This document shows positions 42,489 through 42,496 of a DNA stretch of 42,496 bases, one piece after another. The notes beneath the pieces were generated by a model. It was not told the origin of the DNA, made no database searches, and was given only the letters and a program-made list of their open reading frames with translations. Position 1 is the stretch's first letter. Every line of letters starts with the position of its first letter. Position numbers and translations under genes: made by a program. The stretch comes from Saccoglossus kowalevskii (taxonomy: Eukaryota; Hemichordata; Enteropneusta; Harrimaniidae), in contig NW_003124893.1 in NCBI RefSeq assembly GCF_000003605.2, positions 883,566 through 926,061 of the forward strand. The letters run 5' to 3'.

Positions 42489-42496
42489 CACTTTTA

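Noticed and set aside
1-42496. tRNA, rRNA, known microRNA and CRISPR-like arrays
   Set aside because: I looked by eye for T-loop words, well-known animal microRNA seeds and regularly spaced unique spacers and found none; the two tandem arrays have no spacers.

Overview
This looks like a gene-poor, AT-rich stretch of an invertebrate animal nuclear genome. The genes have GT-AG introns, the intergenic spaces are long, and the window holds MITE-type DNA transposons, degraded LINE reverse transcriptases and minisatellites. There is no bacterial or viral gene organisation. The species cannot be fixed from the sequence; a marine lophotrochozoan or invertebrate deuterostome would fit.

Left part (1-10.6 kb, minus strand). 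The first two coding exons of NPRL3, a GATOR1 subunit of the mTORC1 amino-acid brake, lie at 2551-2665 and 1632-1725; the rest of the gene runs off the left edge. Its promoter carries a YY1/TISU-type motif, a five-codon uORF and a CACGTG E-box. Intron 2 holds a paired-type transposase relic (478-721) and a 316-bp CAGGG-ended element. After an intergenic stretch with a nested MITE (5739-6264) comes a two-exon ankyrin-repeat gene: exon 9293-10532 joins exon 6956-7245 in frame, giving 509 residues.

Middle (10.6-27.3 kb). A splice-bounded open exon of unknown origin lies at 11603-11793 (minus). A 39-bp minisatellite of about 20 copies (14461-15275) has a perfect palindrome in nearly every unit and a period-3 higher-order pattern. 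An unrecognised, basic, low-complexity protein is encoded on the minus strand at 18027-18986, probably preceded by an in-frame exon at 19131-19340. A 24-bp minisatellite lies at 21742-22001. A second unrecognised basic protein of 330 residues is encoded at 26245-27237 (plus), with a small possible reading frame divergent from it at 25570-25755.

Right part (27.3-42.5 kb). This is mostly non-coding, with two decayed LINE fragments (34014-35076 plus; about 36690-37180 minus), two copies of a short TIR element (33018-33125; 39745-39892, the latter with a perfect 5-bp target duplication), and several short exon-like open stretches of low certainty (30700-30945, 35394-35477, 38161-38289). A CTCF-like motif ends the window.

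NPRL3 and the ankyrin gene are transcribed in the same direction but are unrelated in function as far as can be seen, and no operon-like arrangement exists. The two unrecognised basic proteins are the best candidates for undescribed genes.
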